Below, piece by piece: positions 12,275-13,688 of a DNA stretch of 13,688 bases. The stretch's first letter is position 1. Each line of letters opens with the position of its first letter. The notes under the pieces were generated by a model, which saw only the letters and a program-made list of their open reading frames with translations, did not search any database and had not been told where the DNA came from. Origin of the DNA: CAYNTH01 sp964427055 (GTDB lineage Archaea > Aenigmatarchaeota > Aenigmatarchaeia > CG10238-14 > SCSR01); assembly GCA_964427055.1 (NCBI GenBank), contig CAYRSQ010000021.1:1-13688 (forward strand), read 5' to 3'. The translations under genes and the position numbers were made by a program.

Positions 12275-12937
12275 TCATTCACATAGCAGATGCTCTTCCA
12301 ATTCTTCCGTAGACGTCAACCCCTGAAAGACATGTTCTTCGTCTATTATTACGGAAGGAAATTCGGTGATGTTATATTGGCCGACAACAACATCAATAGT
12401 TTCAAGGTCCGCGTCCGCCGTCAATGGAATGAGCATCATGTTCTGGCCACACTTGTCCTTCAAATTCAATAGTATCTGTGATTGGAGCTCGTTGTCAACT
12501 GTCTCACCATTGGGAGTTATGTCCATTCGTGATATGTACACTACGTTGGAATAATCGAAACCGCATTTATCCTTGAGTTCTATCGAATTTAGCCAGAATT
12601 GGAATTGTAGAAGATTATATTTTCTCCATTCTTGCGTTAATTCCGAAGAGAACACGTTAGCTTCCAATTTATCTTCTATGTCTTTTCCATACCCGTATAT
12701 CTTATCATTGTATTCCAGATTCTCTCGGAAAGCCGCGTCGCACTGTTCCTGCCCTATTACGTTTATGTACATGTTCAATAATCTGGCATCCTCCCACATT
12801 ATTTCACTCTCACTTAGGTTGTTCTCTACAATATCAGCCCGTATGCTATCCAGAACCATTCCACCGAATATCCCTATAAGGAAAATCAAAGTCGCCAGCA
12901 TGAATGGTTTCGAATACATATTCATTTGGTCAGCCAT
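12275..12937 (-). CDS. Membrane-anchored protein with thioredoxin-fold-like C-terminus, no CxxC
   Basis: A 220-residue protein with one N-terminal transmembrane helix (about 11-30), a helical charged region (40-120) and a C-terminal domain (130-220) with thioredoxin-like order: VVYISRMD as beta strand, a helix, MMLIPLTADAD, then YNITEFPSVIIDEEHVFQG, where P194 would be the cis-proline, and a final helix TEELEEHLL. The CxxC site expected after the first strand is absent; cysteines are at 66, 125, 163 and 219. If the fold is right, this is a non-redox thioredoxin-like or a thiol protein with other pairings; the fold is an inference from pattern. ATG 12937 is chosen because GGTGA lies 6 nt upstream; it overlaps the glycosyltransferase gene by 16 nt. 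A second ATG at 12925 would give an ATGA overlap. Confidence 0.78.
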   Translation of the reverse strand: MADQMNMYSKPFMLATLIFLIGIFGGMVLDSIRADIVENNLSESEIMWEDARLLNMYINVIGQEQCDAAFRENLEYNDKIYGYGKDIEDKLEANVFSSELTQEWRKYNLLQFQFWLNSIELKDKCGFDYSNVVYISRMDITPNGETVDNELQSQILLNLKDKCGQNMMLIPLTADADLETIDVVVGQYNITEFPSVIIDEEHVFQGLTSTEELEEHLLCE

Positions 12938-13688
12938 CCTCTTTCACCTTTGTAATATTTGTACACTCCCATTAGATTAACAAATGGAACTAGTATCGGA
13001 TAAATAAAAATGAATAGCAGGATGTCATACCAGTTAACCCTCTTCTTATAGAAGCTGAACGATATTTTCAGGATGTACATAATCAATAGGAACATGACGA
13101 AGCCGAGTATCACGTTCACATCTATGTAATAGACCATCCTCAGATTGGACAGGACGTTCACTCCCAATTTCATCGCTTTGACGTTGTACAAGATAGAATT
13201 GGACAATTTTATAAGAAACATGTATGCGAAGAGCCCTACTCCGAGAATCATTCCACTGTATCCCATCAAGTAAACCGGCAGCAGAAAACTTCCCACGACG
13301 CTTTCTCTCTTGCCGAAAGAATGTATGTACTTCTTGAATATCTGTACACCTCCTATGGCCCACCTGACCCGTTGGTTCCACCATGTTCTGAATGTGCTTG
13401 GGTATATGCTGTAAACGTATGCATCCAAAGCCATCCTAATTTTATATCCATTGTGGAGTATACTCCAGGCTATGTCAATGTCCTCGACTAGCATGTTCTC
13501 ATCGAATCCTCCCAATTTTTTAAGTACGCCTTTCCTGTAGACACTCAAGGGCCCTGGGGTGGCCTGTATCACATTCGCATACTCCTGCATCTTCCTAGTG
13601 ATAGCGATTATCATGAGCTCCAGTTCCTGCATTCTTTCCCAGAACGTATGTTTTTTGCTGCAATGGATGTGGGAAGTCACAGCAGCAA
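12922..13688 (-). CDS. Family 2 glycosyltransferase, processive type (5' truncated)
   Basis: The reading frame is open to the right edge; the GTG at 13680 is internal, so the N-terminal nucleotide-binding half is missing. The visible 254 residues carry the second half of a GT2 catalytic domain: ATPGPLSVYRKGVLKKLGGF acceptor region, the catalytic-base motif ED-x-D (E66, D67, D69 counted from 13680), and QRVRW (103-107), the Q-x-x-RW motif of cellulose- and hyaluronan-synthase-like processive enzymes. Three or four C-terminal membrane segments follow (about 126-158, 187-210, 218-238). It likely builds or exports a surface polysaccharide at the membrane. Downstream it overlaps the thioredoxin-like gene by 16 nt, so they form an operon. 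Confidence 0.92.
   Translation of the reverse strand, partial: AAVTSHIHCSKKHTFWERMQELELMIIAITRKMQEYANVIQATPGPLSVYRKGVLKKLGGFDENMLVEDIDIAWSILHNGYKIRMALDAYVYSIYPSTFRTWWNQRVRWAIGGVQIFKKYIHSFGKRESVVGSFLLPVYLMGYSGMILGVGLFAYMFLIKLSNSILYNVKAMKLGVNVLSNLRMVYYIDVNVILGFVMFLLIMYILKISFSFYKKRVNWYDILLFIFIYPILVPFVNLMGVYKYYKGERGWLTK

Noticed and set aside
1..13688. Mobile elements, CRISPR arrays, defence or toxin-antitoxin modules
   Set aside because: I saw no transposase or integrase motifs, no regularly spaced repeats, no terminal inverted repeats and no known toxin-antitoxin pair; the tRNA shows no flanking direct repeat of its 3' end in the window.

Overview
The window is archaeal. The clearest signs are an archaeal-type S-adenosylmethionine synthetase, an NreA repair protein with a C-terminal PCNA-binding-like motif, peptidyl-tRNA hydrolase of the Pth2 type, the beta subunit of an ADP-forming acetyl-CoA synthetase, and a tRNA-Gln(UUG) split by a 43-nt intron with a bulge-helix-bulge junction. 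Start sites are also archaeal in style. Many genes have a TATA-like box about 24-30 nt before the start codon and no Shine-Dalgarno (leaderless mRNAs), while others carry GGTGA/GTGAT. Genes are short and tightly packed, with convergent stop codons often 1-6 nt apart, and several are small membrane or zinc-ribbon proteins. A small-genome (DPANN-like) uncultured archaeon would fit, but the lineage cannot be fixed from this sequence alone.

Layout. Positions 2-1045 hold the 3' part of the SAM synthetase gene. It converges on a small two-helix membrane protein (1050-1319), which is divergent from a 496-aa surface-anchored glycoprotein-like gene (1390-2880) with a tiny lysine-rich gene overlapping its end (2873-2986). 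A rhomboid protease (3032-3673, minus) is divergent from a MinD/ParA-type ATPase (3846-4724, TTG start) that is followed by a membrane protein (4763-5596). Next come a small winged-helix-like protein (5598-5855, minus), a two-CBS-domain protein (6002-6427) and a 51-aa zinc ribbon (6481-6636).

On the minus strand lie a membrane-anchored thermonuclease (6638-7087), NreA (7146-8318) and a 91-aa zinc-finger protein (8359-8634). A 20-aa lysine-rich peptide gene with its own TATA box and Shine-Dalgarno is encoded on plus (8709-8771). Then, on minus, come a DUF457/YdjM-like membrane protein (8778-9254), acetyl-CoA synthetase beta (9269-9952), a DedA/VTT membrane protein (9918-10562) that starts only about 10 nt after the intron-containing tRNA-Gln (10573-10688), and a DJ-1/PfpI protein (10740-11273). 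On plus, a second VTT protein (11332-11931) is coupled by an ATGA overlap to Pth2 (11928-12272). The right edge has a membrane-anchored thioredoxin-fold-like protein lacking CxxC (12275-12937) and a truncated processive-type family 2 glycosyltransferase (12922-13688), both minus.

How they work together. This is mostly a housekeeping and cell-envelope neighbourhood rather than a mobile or defence island. I see no transposase, integrase, CRISPR array or prophage gene. The most interesting points are the intron-split tRNA and its immediate linkage to a protein gene, the well-signalled 20-aa lysine-rich peptide, lysine-rich genes at convergent junctions whose antisense strand gives T-rich terminator-like tracts, and the MinD ATPase paired with an uncharacterised four-helix membrane protein.
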